Source of the DNA: Bacteroidales bacterium
Lineage (GTDB): Bacteria; Bacteroidota; Bacteroidia; Bacteroidales; F082
Assembly: GCA_017632935.1 (NCBI GenBank)
Contig: JAGBQJ010000010.1
Coordinates: 1-64,000 of the forward strand
Length of the DNA stretch: 64,000 bases
Direction of reading: 5' to 3'
Part shown: positions 15,401 to 22,720 of the stretch, in pieces
Numbering within the stretch: the first letter of the stretch is position 1
How the letters are laid out: the number at the start of each line of letters is the position of its first letter
Translations under genes and position numbers: made by a program
Notes under the pieces: model-generated
What the model saw: only the letters and a program-made list of their open reading frames with translations
Databases searched by the model: none
What the model was told of the DNA's origin: nothing

Positions 15401-18400
15401 TCCTGTCAAGGTCAAAGGCGTGACGGTGACGACGGGTTCTGAGGTCTGGCCAATGAGCATGATGTCGTCGACTTCCCATGCGGCGGCGTTGCCGTCTTCG
15501 CAGGTGTATTTGAATCCGATGTAGCATTCGTTGCCGCTGAAGTTGCTCAGGTCGATGTCGCCTGATTCGACCCATTCATAGTTACCCGTGGAAAGGGGGC
15601 AGGTCAATTCGGTCCAAGTGGCTGTGGTCGGGTCTTCGCCGTCGTAGTCGTTGGAGAAGTAGACTTCAATGTCGGGACCGTTAAATTTCATGGCGGTACG
15701 GAAACTCAACGTCGGGTTGCTACATGCGTCGAGGTTAAAGGCGGGCGAGATGCACCAGTCTTCGTTGGTACCATTATTATAGCCGTTAATGAAGGCGTAA
15801 TGGTTGTTGTTGTGGGTACCTATGCTCCATGCAGCTTCGCCTTCGACGTCAACGAATGTCCAGCCATTCATTTCGCCTTCCCAGTCTTGGTTGAAGATAG
15901 TGACGAAGCCCATTTGGATGGAATAGGTGGCCTCGGCGATGGCGCTGTTGTTGTAGCCTTCCTTCTCGGCGTAGGCCCAGAGGGTCATGGTTTCATCGAC
16001 GGTGATGGGGCCTGAGTAAACAGTCCAAGGACCGTTTTCTGAAACAGTGCTATAATAAATGGTGGCACCCTCAGTGGCGCATTCGATGAGCACTTCCTGA
16101 GACTCAAAGTAGGTGCCGGCAGCAGGCGTGAAGGTGGGCGTGGCTACGGTAGGTGTGGGCGGGTCGCCACCTTCGGTCTTCACGAAGATGTCGAGGTAGA
16201 AGTTGTAGTTGCCAGCTTGTCCACCAGTCATATTGGATTTTGCGTATGGACCAAAATTGTAGTTGTTGTTTAAAGCGAACGCCCTTCCGTCATTGTTCAC
16301 ATTGGTAAGTACGAAGCCCGTGTAATTTGGCACCATCGTGCCTTCTCCTGAAGTTTCATTTGTAATTTCCCACTCGATGTTGTCACCGCCTGTGGCAAAG
16401 TTGGTGCTGCTGCTGTAGCCAATCAGCTCTCCATCGGCGTTGGTGAAGGTGTAGCCGTCGGTGGTCACGCCAACAACCCAATAGTAACTGCTTTCTTCGT
16501 CAGCGATGGAGGCAGGCAGCACCTCGTTTTCGTTGGCAGTGGCGGAGGTGAACAGCACGCCTGTGGGTTTGCCCGACGAGGCGTTGGTCATGGCGTAGTA
16601 GTCGTTGGCATTGCCATCGAAGCGGGCTGCAAAGACCACATAATTGCCATCAGCAAGGTCACTCAGATCGCTGATTCTGACATAATTGCCATCGCCAGGG
16701 GTTGGCGGGTCGGGAGGAGTAGGCGTGCCGCCTGTTACCGTGCCACTGACGTTAATGAACAGCGTGTCGGCATCTTCGGAAGCGACAGCGATTTGCTCGT
16801 TATAAGTTCCTGCTTCAAGGCCAGCCTTCATTCTCACATAGATGCTGATGTCGTAGAATTGTCCTGACGAAGGGATGTAAACCACCGAAGGATCCTCCGC
16901 GACGAATTCGTTGCCTCCAAAGGTCGACACTTCAAAACTCTCTGAAGGGATGATGTTTACAATGTCAACTAAGTAGTCGCCTTCTAAGACGAAATTGGCA
17001 ATCTCAGATGGACCTCCTTCATCATAATCGTAGGTGAAACCATTCAGTGTGGTGGGAGTGGCGGTCAGGACAGGGCGATGCTCAAACAGCACATCACTGG
17101 TGTCGGCCACGCGCAACTGCACTGCGTTGTAACATCCGATGATGCCCGTCACGGTCACCCTATCACCTTGAATCATACCCTCCACGTTGGGGATGCGATA
17201 GATGTTGAGGCTATTGTCGTTTTGGGTGATGGGAGTGTTGCCGCTGGTGTTGATGGCACCGATGATGGCGTCCGCAATCTTCACGCGAGTCGACTGCAAC
17301 ATATTGTTTTCGCTATAGTCGTTGTTGATTTCGGCAATGGTCTTCTCAGCCAGAGGCAGAGGATTGTTGCTCGAAAGCACAATGAACTCGTTGATATTGC
17401 CACCGTTGATGTTGCTCAATTCGGCTAGGCCGTTATATGCAGCACGTTTACCATAGGCACGCACGTTGTCGCCAATGGCCAGCGTTGAGGGAACAGTGTT
17501 GTTGTTCAGGAAGAGCACAATACCGGCCGTGATGTCTTGCACGTACACGTTACGATTGTCGATGAAGGTGACGGTGCCTTCCACGCAGCCGTATTCGTCA
17601 TTGTCGAGAGCACGGGCTTCGGCGATGGTGATGGGCTCGTGGATGGTATAGGTGGCCTCAACGACGGTGCTGTTGGCATAGCCTGAAGCGGTAGCCATGG
17701 CCTTGATGGTCGTGGTGGTGCTCACAGTGATAGGAGTGCTGTAAACGAGGCTTTCCGTAGTCGGTTCGGTGCCATCAATGGTGTAGTAAATTGTGGCGTC
17801 ATCGGTGGTGCAGCTGAGGCTCACATCTTGGGTGGTGATAAAGCTACCAGCGGCAGGTGTGAAGACAGGTGCTTCAGTCACAGGCTGATCGCTCACTGAG
17901 CCGCTTAAGGCGACCGTGGCGTTCAGTGTGCCTGAAATAAGGGTGACATTGCCGGTATGGGAACCTACGGCAAGGCCAGACTTCATTCTGACATAGACGG
18001 AGGCACTCACCGCGCCATTGGTGGGGGTGAGGGTGACGGAGCCAGCATAAGTGCCGTCAGAAGTGGTGGACACTTCGAAGTCTTGAGGTGCTGTAACGCT
18101 GACGTCGCCCGACAAGTCGCTGCCCGTGACGGTAAAGCTCTGGGCTTGCGAAGGACCAGCATCAAAGGTGTATTGGAAGCCAGTCAGCGAAGTTGGGTTG
18201 ACGGTCAGCTGGGGGTTGAGGGCTACGTTCTCTTCCACGCTGCCAATCATGGTGTTATAATAAGTAGAAGAAGAGATTCCAACGAAATAGCCTTTCACCA
18301 CGACTTCTTTACCATCCAGCGAAGTGAAGTCTGTGCTGATGGGGTAGGAGATGCTACCTTGAGCGGTAGTGGCACCTTCGATGTCGGTGATGTTATAGTG

Positions 18401-19585
18401 ATTGCTGTTAATGGTCAACGTGCCTACGTATTGGACGTAATTTGAAAGTTGCGTTGGGGTAGTGGAGGCCACTCTGCTGTCCATCTCAGCACCAGTAATG
18501 ACTGTAGGTTCTTCAGCTACATAATTGGAAGTGGTGGCAGTCGTGACCGTGGTGGTGTTGTTGAATTCAAACACACCTCCATAGGCTACAACGGAGCCTG
18601 ACAGTCTCACCTTGTCGCCGATGGCGTAGCTGGACTGGGAATAGCTCGTGTTGTAATAATAGATATAACCTGTGCCGTCTCCTACGATGAAGCCTCTGGT
18701 GCTCTTGGCCACGATAGTGCCTTGCACGGTGTAGGTGCCGGCTGCGGTGATGTCGGAGATGTTGTTGTACACATTGGGGTTACCAGCTTGGGTCACCGTG
18801 ACGTTCTTTGTAACCGTCTGAGTAGTGTTGTATGTATAGGTCAAAGTGACGGAAGCGGTACGCTCAGAGGCAAGGGTATTAGCAGCGCAAGTGAAAGGCA
18901 CCGTTGTACTAACCGTTCCAAGGGTGAGCCAATCTGATGTTGTGGTGGCTGTTACATTACCGCCAGAAACAGGGTTGTTGACGGTGTATTCTATGGCACC
19001 ACTAGTAGCGTTGTATTCGATTTCAACATCCTCTGCAGAAATGTAGGGAGTTGAGGAGGAACCGCTAACTCTCTTATAGTAAGTAAAAGTCTGGTTCTGG
19101 ATGTTGGAGTTGATGCTAGTATAGCATCTCCAGTCTTGGCTACTGTAAATACCAATGTAGCGGCTAGTGCCATTATGAACTAGATAATTGCTGTTCGCAT
19201 CTACATGGAAGGTTTTGTTCGTATTGGTTCCCACCCTGACGCCATTATTTGTACTAGTACAGTATAGCCACGTGGCTGTGGATCCATTAGGATAGAAAGT
19301 ATAACCGTCTGTGGCATTGCCGCTAACAGTCCATTGGATGTTTTCAGGTATTGTTCCTGACAATGTGTTGCCTGTTACTGTGACTGCATAGGCGGCAGGA
19401 GCACTAGAAGTCCCGTTGCTATTTGTCATTGCATAATTTGAGCCGTTGTTGCCCACAATGACAAACACATCAGTAGAGGAAAGATTTGATAAAGATGTAC
19501 TTTCCCATGTGTAGGTTTGCGCCCGTAGGCTTAACCCCGTCAACAGCAAAACCGCTGTCAACAAAAAAGTAAGTTTTTGTTTCAT
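12416..19585 (-). CDS. 2389-residue modular secreted protein with BACON, CHB_HEX-type, MAM-like and T9SS sorting domains
   Basis: A signal peptide (MKQKLTFLLTAVLLLTGLSL, cleavage after RAQ) leads the protein. Visible modules, in order: a 150-residue beta domain (about 25-172); a BACON domain (about 181-270); an OB-like domain (about 275-360); a first copy of a 100-residue Ig-like domain beginning TGFQYTFDAGPS; a chitobiase-C-like domain (FTPAAGSFITTQDVSLSC, ending ATYTI); a second OB-like domain; further Ig-like copies. Then comes a block repeated twice: a VRISD domain related to the N-terminal one, a CHB_HEX-type domain (FTPAAGTYFESQEV or FTPAAGTYYEVQEV), a MAM/choice-of-anchor domain (FNQDWE) and an Ig-like domain. 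The end is a type A sorting domain (VYNVLGQPMMQHQ, SLATGVYVISLQN, KVIVR). There is no catalytic motif. It is probably a surface carbohydrate-binding or adhesive protein. Confidence 0.88.
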   Translation of the reverse strand: MKQKLTFLLTAVLLLTGLSLRAQTYTWESTSLSNLSSTDVFVIVGNNGSNYAMTNSNGTSSAPAAYAVTVTGNTLSGTIPENIQWTVSGNATDGYTFYPNGSTATWLYCTSTNNGVRVGTNTNKTFHVDANSNYLVHNGTSRYIGIYSSQDWRCYTSINSNIQNQTFTYYKRVSGSSSTPYISAEDVEIEYNATSGAIEYTVNNPVSGGNVTATTTSDWLTLGTVSTTVPFTCAANTLASERTASVTLTYTYNTTQTVTKNVTVTQAGNPNVYNNISDITAAGTYTVQGTIVAKSTRGFIVGDGTGYIYYYNTSYSQSSYAIGDKVRLSGSVVAYGGVFEFNNTTTVTTATTSNYVAEEPTVITGAEMDSRVASTTPTQLSNYVQYVGTLTINSNHYNITDIEGATTAQGSISYPISTDFTSLDGKEVVVKGYFVGISSSTYYNTMIGSVEENVALNPQLTVNPTSLTGFQYTFDAGPSQAQSFTVTGSDLSGDVSVTAPQDFEVSTTSDGTYAGSVTLTPTNGAVSASVYVRMKSGLAVGSHTGNVTLISGTLNATVALSGSVSDQPVTEAPVFTPAAGSFITTQDVSLSCTTDDATIYYTIDGTEPTTESLVYSTPITVSTTTTIKAMATASGYANSTVVEATYTIHEPITIAEARALDNDEYGCVEGTVTFIDNRNVYVQDITAGIVLFLNNNTVPSTLAIGDNVRAYGKRAAYNGLAELSNINGGNINEFIVLSSNNPLPLAEKTIAEINNDYSENNMLQSTRVKIADAIIGAINTSGNTPITQNDNSLNIYRIPNVEGMIQGDRVTVTGIIGCYNAVQLRVADTSDVLFEHRPVLTATPTTLNGFTYDYDEGGPSEIANFVLEGDYLVDIVNIIPSESFEVSTFGGNEFVAEDPSVVYIPSSGQFYDISIYVRMKAGLEAGTYNEQIAVASEDADTLFINVSGTVTGGTPTPPDPPTPGDGNYVRISDLSDLADGNYVVFAARFDGNANDYYAMTNASSGKPTGVLFTSATANENEVLPASIADEESSYYWVVGVTTDGYTFTNADGELIGYSSSTNFATGGDNIEWEITNETSGEGTMVPNYTGFVLTNVNNDGRAFALNNNYNFGPYAKSNMTGGQAGNYNFYLDIFVKTEGGDPPTPTVATPTFTPAAGTYFESQEVLIECATEGATIYYSTVSENGPWTVYSGPITVDETMTLWAYAEKEGYNNSAIAEATYSIQMGFVTIFNQDWEGEMNGWTFVDVEGEAAWSIGTHNNNHYAFINGYNNGTNEDWCISPAFNLDACSNPTLSFRTAMKFNGPDIEVYFSNDYDGEDPTTATWTELTCPLSTGNYEWVESGDIDLSNFSGNECYIGFKYTCEDGNAAAWEVDDIMLIGQTSEPVVTVTPLTLTGFSYIEGDGPSAEQSFTVSGFNLSDDITITDATDFEISLASGDDFEAQSTITLTTTGGNVEATSIFVRMKAGLTVGEYNDEEITVTCDDVDDIEVTCSGTVSEQPVPGGDYVRISDASELVAGNKVILAARYNETANAYLAVANTLTNNKLGTTEFTSTMNGTDEVISADIMADEDSYYWTIDITSDGYTFTNANGQVLSYNSSTNFNFTGDKITWTIEAGIAGDNALVPNYLGFNITNTTQTDRVMALRVTDNNSVVGPYSISNINNSEYNFFLDIFMQGEGGTPTVAAPTFTPAAGTYYEVQEVTINCTTDGATIYFSTDSEDGPWNEYEEAITVDESMTLWAYAEKVGYNDSPVVSAEYVIQADVTIIFNQDWEEEEWHGWTQVSVEGDEAEWSIAEHSGNHYAYINGYNHGANEDWLISPAFDLNNYSDVVLTFSTAMNYTGPDIEAYFSSDYDGQDPTAATWQELECALSSGSWSWTESGEISLDGFSGDNCYIAFKYICTDDAAAAWEIDDIMLVSGSNTNPTLTATPNSINGLDYMVDNGPSNSQSYTLIGANLLGDGNITVTASENFEISLDDETFGETLEIAYADGQLDDQPVTIYVRLMEDLEIGAYTGSISHAGGDAFTEVSLTGTVHSEDEPAIAAAMPLYIQGNNGSNNNRVPVATAVYIINLEPSTTYRYTNQFVDDNDGPETAGAGNVIYANPEGFYRSTSPSLSTEGGYGEFTTDEDGDALVWFINEPTANARFTPGNHVYLRIRLNDGHDGTTVEQTFTTEDYATVLNFGTENDEYSGTAFYAKSEEASMTFAALYTDVNHMERPVYSTPIETTGIDYVNINQYADFYKELVAGKDGWFGGILPNVNETGINHIWVYDMDGYSVEYETVEGQWYPDANTINPNGGLDAPIFIDLTDDGVNETVAANVTVWNTDHEFVIENSDNTHYSMTVYNVLGQPMMQHQINAGSTERISHSLATGVYVISLQNNQNSVAVKVIVR

Positions 19586-19654
19586 TGGGTAAGGTTTTAA
19601 TTATTTGATACTTAATGATTTAATTCTAAAACGAATCCTAGTAGGATAAGACCT

Positions 19655-19683
19655 CAAAATTAGGTAATTGTACATGATTCCAA
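19655..19683 (-). promoter_or_regulatory. Promoter of the 2389-residue T9SS protein gene
   Basis: On the minus strand TTG (complement of CAA at 19681-19683) is followed after 18 nt by TAATTTTG (complement of CAAAATTA at 19655-19662). Transcription would start near 19648, about 60 nt before the start codon. Confidence 0.6.
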
Positions 19684-19701
19684 GGCGTTGCGTCCGATAA
19701 G

Positions 19702-19747
19702 TTATCAACATTTTATCAACAGGTTTATCAACATGGATTGTTGAAAA
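19702..19747. promoter_or_regulatory. Cluster of four TTATCAACA-type 9-mers (DnaA-box-like or operator)
   Basis: TTATCAACA occurs exactly at 19702-19710, 19713-19721 and 19725-19733, with starts 11 and 12 nt apart, about one helical turn each. TGTTGAAAA (complement TTTTCAACA) follows at 19739-19747. The 9-mer differs from the E. coli DnaA box TTATCCACA at one base. The cluster lies just upstream of the minus-strand promoter at 19655-19683. It may be a DnaA-binding array or sites for an unknown regulator. Confidence 0.6.
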
Positions 19748-19834
19748 CTCTGCTCGTAGACGGATAGAGACGCCGTTTTTTTACCAAGCAGTCGTTTTTT
19801 TTCGAATTCTTGCATCATGTTCGGATTTTTCTAT

Positions 19835-19842
19835 TATCTTTG
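19835..19842 (+). promoter_or_regulatory. Putative -7 box of the lipoprotein/radical SAM operon
   Basis: TATCTTTG fits TAnnTTTG and lies 24 nt before the ATG at 19867. A TTG at 19810-19812 stands 22 nt away, slightly long for a -33 element. The ATG at 19810 is upstream of this box, which favours 19867 as the start. Confidence 0.5.
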
Positions 19843-19866
19843 CCGCGTTATATAACATTTTTTGAC

Positions 19867-20352
19867 ATGAAAAAGATAGTTCGAATGGTATGGATAGGAG
19901 CCCTGTCAGGCTTGGCTTTCCTGATTGCCTGTTGCTCCAGCTCCAGAGGCCTTACGAAGGAAGAAAAGCAACGGCTTACCAATGAACGCGACTCCATCAA
20001 AAACGTGCTCAAGACGCATTGGATGGCTACACCGGAGGACAATCCCGTCGCCAAGGCGGAATATGACGCGGAGACCGAACGCCTTCAGTATCAGATAGAT
20101 TCCATCAACTACTGTCTGGGCAAGAATGTTGATTTGGACAAGAGCAGAGAACGGCTGGAACAGAGCAAACAACGCAGCACGATCCAGTATCGTATCAGCC
20201 AGCTGAAAGAGGCTTTGCATTTCCGCGAGACGGCTTGCATCTACGGCTCACCCGAGGTCATGAAGGAATATGGCAAGGAGACGCAGAGGATGCGGCAGGA
20301 GCTGAAAGATCTTGAGAGTCAGCTCGAAGAAATGGACAACAAAAAGAAATAA
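19867..20352 (+). CDS. Small helical lipoprotein 1 with YGSP motif, candidate radical SAM substrate
   Basis: The protein is 161 residues from the ATG at 19867. It has a lipoprotein signal peptide (MKKIVRMVWIGALSGLAFLI, then AC) with the lipidated Cys at 22 and a second Cys at 23. The rest is mostly charged helix with coiled-coil character (KEEKQRLTNERDSIKNVL, RISQLKEALHF, RQELKDLESQLEEM). Near the C-terminus, between two helices, lies ACIYGSPEVM (Cys124, Tyr126, Gly127, Pro129). The same Y-G-x-P motif recurs in the next three proteins. I know no enzyme function for it. The context (four motif-bearing proteins, then a radical SAM enzyme) suggests it is a modification target displayed on the cell envelope. 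It opens the operon, 18 nt before the next gene. Confidence 0.75.
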   Translation: MKKIVRMVWIGALSGLAFLIACCSSSRGLTKEEKQRLTNERDSIKNVLKTHWMATPEDNPVAKAEYDAETERLQYQIDSINYCLGKNVDLDKSRERLEQSKQRSTIQYRISQLKEALHFRETACIYGSPEVMKEYGKETQRMRQELKDLESQLEEMDNKKK

Positions 20353-20370
20353 TTCATAAATCTTAATATC

Positions 20371-20700
20371 ATGGGAAGATTGTTTCGTAAACTATGGATT
20401 GGCTTGTTGTCGGGCACTGCCGCGCTAACGGCCTGCAATATCTTTTCGCCCCCGCCGTGCTACTATGGCCCGCCTGTTCTTCCCGGAGAGGAGGACACAA
20501 TCGTGAACACCAACCAGAAAGACCGTCGTGAGATGTTGCGCCAACGTATCAACCAGATTCATAGCATCCTTGAAAACCGCACCAATGCGGAGATCTACGG
20601 CCCGCCCGAGATGATGGAAGAATATGCAAGAGAGAACAGACGCTTGCAAGCCGAGGCCGATTCACTGGAGCAAGAGCTGAAGAACTTGGAAAATGAATAG
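20371..20700 (+). CDS. Small helical lipoprotein 2 with two YGPP motifs
   Basis: This 109-residue protein has a signal peptide (MGRLFRKLWIGLLSGTAALT, then AC) with the lipid Cys at 22, the same position as in its neighbours. A short Pro-rich segment follows with CYYGPPVLPG (Cys30, Tyr32, Gly33, Pro35). A second motif, EIYGPPEMMEEY, is at 74-85 between two charged helices. The C-terminal helix (ENRRLQAEADSLEQELKNLE) is coiled-coil-like. The two copies, one right after the membrane anchor and one in the helical hairpin, mark it as a paralogue of proteins 1 and 3. It lies 18 nt after lipoprotein 1 and 14 nt before lipoprotein 3. Function is unknown; candidate radical SAM substrate. Confidence 0.75.
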   Translation: MGRLFRKLWIGLLSGTAALTACNIFSPPPCYYGPPVLPGEEDTIVNTNQKDRREMLRQRINQIHSILENRTNAEIYGPPEMMEEYARENRRLQAEADSLEQELKNLENE

Positions 20701-20714
20701 AAATAGCGTTTGAC

Positions 20715-21296
20715 ATGAAAAAAGTAGTTCGCACAGTTTGGATCAGTGCCCTGTCGGGACTGGCATTTTTGGCCGCCTGCTGCACACAGAATGGCTTGTC
20801 GCGTAAGGAACGCAAACAACTCGTCCAGGAACGCAACGAGGTCATGATGGAGCTGGATAGGAACAGAAACTATGAGGTCGAAGGTTCTTTGGATGAATTC
20901 TTGGGCCACAAAGACGACATCTATGCGCTTGAGAACAGACTCGATGCCATCAACTCACGTTTGGGCGATTCCATCGACCTTGACCGCAATATCCGTCGCC
21001 GGCAGATTCTGCGTCGCATCGATTCCTTGGATTACCTTATCAAAAACTATATTCCTCCTTGCATCTACGGCTCGCCCGAAATGATGGAGCAAGGTGGGGC
21101 GCGTGTTTATACAGAGCTCGATCGCATGGAAGATGAATTGAAGGCGGCACGAAAGGAACTCGAGGACCTCGACCGCTCCGAAACAGATGGCCCGGAAATC
21201 ATGGAGCTGCTGTATGGCGGTCCCGATATCAAGATTGAGCCTATCGAGGAAAGAGTTATCTTGAAAGACACTATTCAAGACGAAAATCCAGAATGA
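20715..21296 (+). CDS. Small helical lipoprotein 3 with YGSP and YGGP motifs
   Basis: This 193-residue paralogue of lipoprotein 1 has a nearly identical signal peptide (MKKVVRTVWISALSGLAFLA, then ACC, lipid Cys at 22). Charged helices follow (RKERKQLVQERNEVMMELD; ALENRLDAINSRLGDSIDLD; RRRQILRRIDSLDYLI). CIYGSPEMM lies at 116-124, almost the same as lipoprotein 1. Another helical stretch (ELDRMEDELKAARKELEDLD) leads to a second motif, LLYGGPDIK, at 165-173. DGPEIM just before it echoes the SPEMM of the first motif. The tail is acidic. It is the largest of the set. No enzymatic motif; likely envelope-anchored and a candidate target of the radical SAM enzyme downstream. Confidence 0.75.
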   Translation: MKKVVRTVWISALSGLAFLAACCTQNGLSRKERKQLVQERNEVMMELDRNRNYEVEGSLDEFLGHKDDIYALENRLDAINSRLGDSIDLDRNIRRRQILRRIDSLDYLIKNYIPPCIYGSPEMMEQGGARVYTELDRMEDELKAARKELEDLDRSETDGPEIMELLYGGPDIKIEPIEERVILKDTIQDENPE

Positions 21297-21305
21297 TTGA
21301 AGGTC

Positions 21306-21572
21306 ATGGCAAACGAAGACAAGCCTGAAGAAAAACCCATCGAAGAGGAAGCCAAGACTTCATGTCCTGTTCCAGCAATGACGGAAGAGGAACTGGAGAG
21401 AGAGTTGAAGAGTATGATTGCCAGGGTGGAAGAGTTGCGTCGATTCAATAAAGAAGCCATCTGGGAACCTGCTGCGGCAACATACGGCTGCCCTGTGGTC
21501 CTTGGACCCAATAGTAAGCCACTTGGAGCAATGGGGCCTGTTGAAAACCAACCCGAGAAAGACGAAAAATGA
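21306..21572 (+). CDS. Small leaderless protein with YGCP motif, candidate RiPP-like precursor
   Basis: This 88-residue protein reads from the ATG at 21306; a TTG three codons upstream is a weaker start. It has no signal peptide. The first 20 residues are acidic (MANEDKPEEKPIEEEAKTSC), then a helix (MTEEELERELKSMIARVEEL), then a C-terminal core AATYGCPVVLGPNSKPLGAM containing Y60-G61-C62-P63. A charged leader-like helix followed by a Gly/Pro/Cys core is how precursor peptides for radical SAM maturases often look. It stands directly before the radical SAM gene (10-nt gap) and shares the Y-G-x-P motif with the three lipoproteins upstream. That it is the enzyme's substrate is inference. Confidence 0.7.
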   Translation: MANEDKPEEKPIEEEAKTSCPVPAMTEEELERELKSMIARVEELRRFNKEAIWEPAAATYGCPVVLGPNSKPLGAMGPVENQPEKDEK

Positions 21573-21582
21573 GAACAGCATT

Positions 21583-22659
21583 ATGAGTGAGCGCTTGGGC
21601 TTTTATAAAAAGGTGATGCTCGAACTCAACCACGCGGTGCTGCAGAAGCGCATTGATGAGCACGAGTTGCACCAATTGTTTTGGGAATGCACTTTACGTT
21701 GCAACCTCAATTGTCGGCACTGTGGTTCCGACTGCCGTATGCTTTCCGAAAAGGACGACATGCCGCTTGAGGATTTCCTCAAGGTCTTGGATGAGGTACG
21801 CGCCCATCAAGACCCGGGCAAGGTGATGGTCATCACCACGGGTGGCGAGCCCACCGTGCGCCCTGATTTGGCCCATTGCGGCGAGGAAATCTCGAAGCGC
21901 GGCTTCGTGTGGGGCATGGTATGCAACGGCATGTTGCTTTCGGCCGAGAAACTTAACGAGTTTATGGATGCTGGACTGATGTCGCTGGCGGTCAGTTTCG
22001 ACGGCTTCGAGGAGGACCACAACTGGATGCGTGGCAATCCCAACAGCTATAAAAACGTGTTGCGTGCCGTGGAAGCCATGAAACAGCACCCGAGCCTCAC
22101 TTGGGACGTCATCACCTGTGTCAACCAGCGCACCATCAAATATCTGCCCAAGTTCCGCGATTTCCTTATTTCCTTGGGCATACGCCGTTGGCGTTTGTTC
22201 ACGGTGTTTCCTTTCGGTCGCGCCGCCAATGAGCCCGACTTCAAGCTCAGCAACGAACAGTTTGTGCAGATGATGGAGTTCATCAAACAGACTAGAATGG
22301 AGGGTGTGATTCGCGCCGACTATGGCTGCGACGGCTTCCTCGGTAAGTACGAGGGCGATGTGCGCAACCATTATTATTCCTGCAGCGCGGGCATCAACGT
22401 GGCCTCGGTGCTGGCTGATGGCTCCATCTCGGGTTGCCTCAGCATCCGCAGCGACTACCATCAAGGCAACATATACAAAGACAGTTTCTGGGACGTCTGG
22501 CAAAACAAGTTCCAGGTCTACCGTGACCGGAAATGGATGAAGACCGACCAGTGCGAGCACTGCAAGATGTGGCGCTATTGCATGGGCAACGGCATGCACC
22601 TGCGTGACGGTAACGGCAAATTGCAAATCTGCCAATATCACATGATTAATCCTGTGTAG
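21583..22659 (+). CDS. Radical SAM/SPASM enzyme, rSAM/lipoprotein-system type
   Basis: The 358-residue protein is read from the ATG at 21583; the open frame extends upstream but that part overlaps the preceding gene. The CX3CX2C cluster that binds the SAM-cleaving 4Fe-4S centre is CNLNCRHC (Cys40, 44, 47). GGEPTVRP is the SAM-binding GGE motif. The last 100 residues carry a SPASM-type Cys set (YSCSAG, GCLSIR, CEHCKMWRYC, CQYH) for auxiliary clusters. The HQGNIYKDSFWDVWQNKF region fits the Bacteroidota family that, as I recall it, is filed as the radical SAM enzyme of an 'rSAM/lipoprotein system' (TIGR04133). SPASM enzymes usually modify peptides. Here it ends an operon of four proteins sharing Y-G-x-P, so those are its probable targets. 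A palindrome that includes its stop codon follows. Confidence 0.9.
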   Translation: MSERLGFYKKVMLELNHAVLQKRIDEHELHQLFWECTLRCNLNCRHCGSDCRMLSEKDDMPLEDFLKVLDEVRAHQDPGKVMVITTGGEPTVRPDLAHCGEEISKRGFVWGMVCNGMLLSAEKLNEFMDAGLMSLAVSFDGFEEDHNWMRGNPNSYKNVLRAVEAMKQHPSLTWDVITCVNQRTIKYLPKFRDFLISLGIRRWRLFTVFPFGRAANEPDFKLSNEQFVQMMEFIKQTRMEGVIRADYGCDGFLGKYEGDVRNHYYSCSAGINVASVLADGSISGCLSIRSDYHQGNIYKDSFWDVWQNKFQVYRDRKWMKTDQCEHCKMWRYCMGNGMHLRDGNGKLQICQYHMINPV

Positions 22660-22683
22660 AGACGCAAAATCTTGCGTCTCTAC
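22656..22683. repeat. GTAGAGACG-type palindrome (possible terminator) overlapping the rSAM stop codon
   Basis: 22656-22667 (gtagagacgcaa) and 22672-22683 (ttgcgtctctac) are exact inverted complements around a 4-nt loop. The TAG stop at 22657-22659 lies in the left arm. There is no T tract, so terminator strength is uncertain. The same arm sequence GTAGAGACG recurs at 57160. Confidence 0.8.
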
Positions 22684-22720
22684 ATCCGAAATTGGATGTT
22701 GAACAATAATAATAGACCAA

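Noticed and set aside
19740-19800. Fourth GTAGAGACG palindrome near 19764 (gatagagacg)
   Set aside because: Only one arm is present, and no inverted partner follows, so it may be chance.
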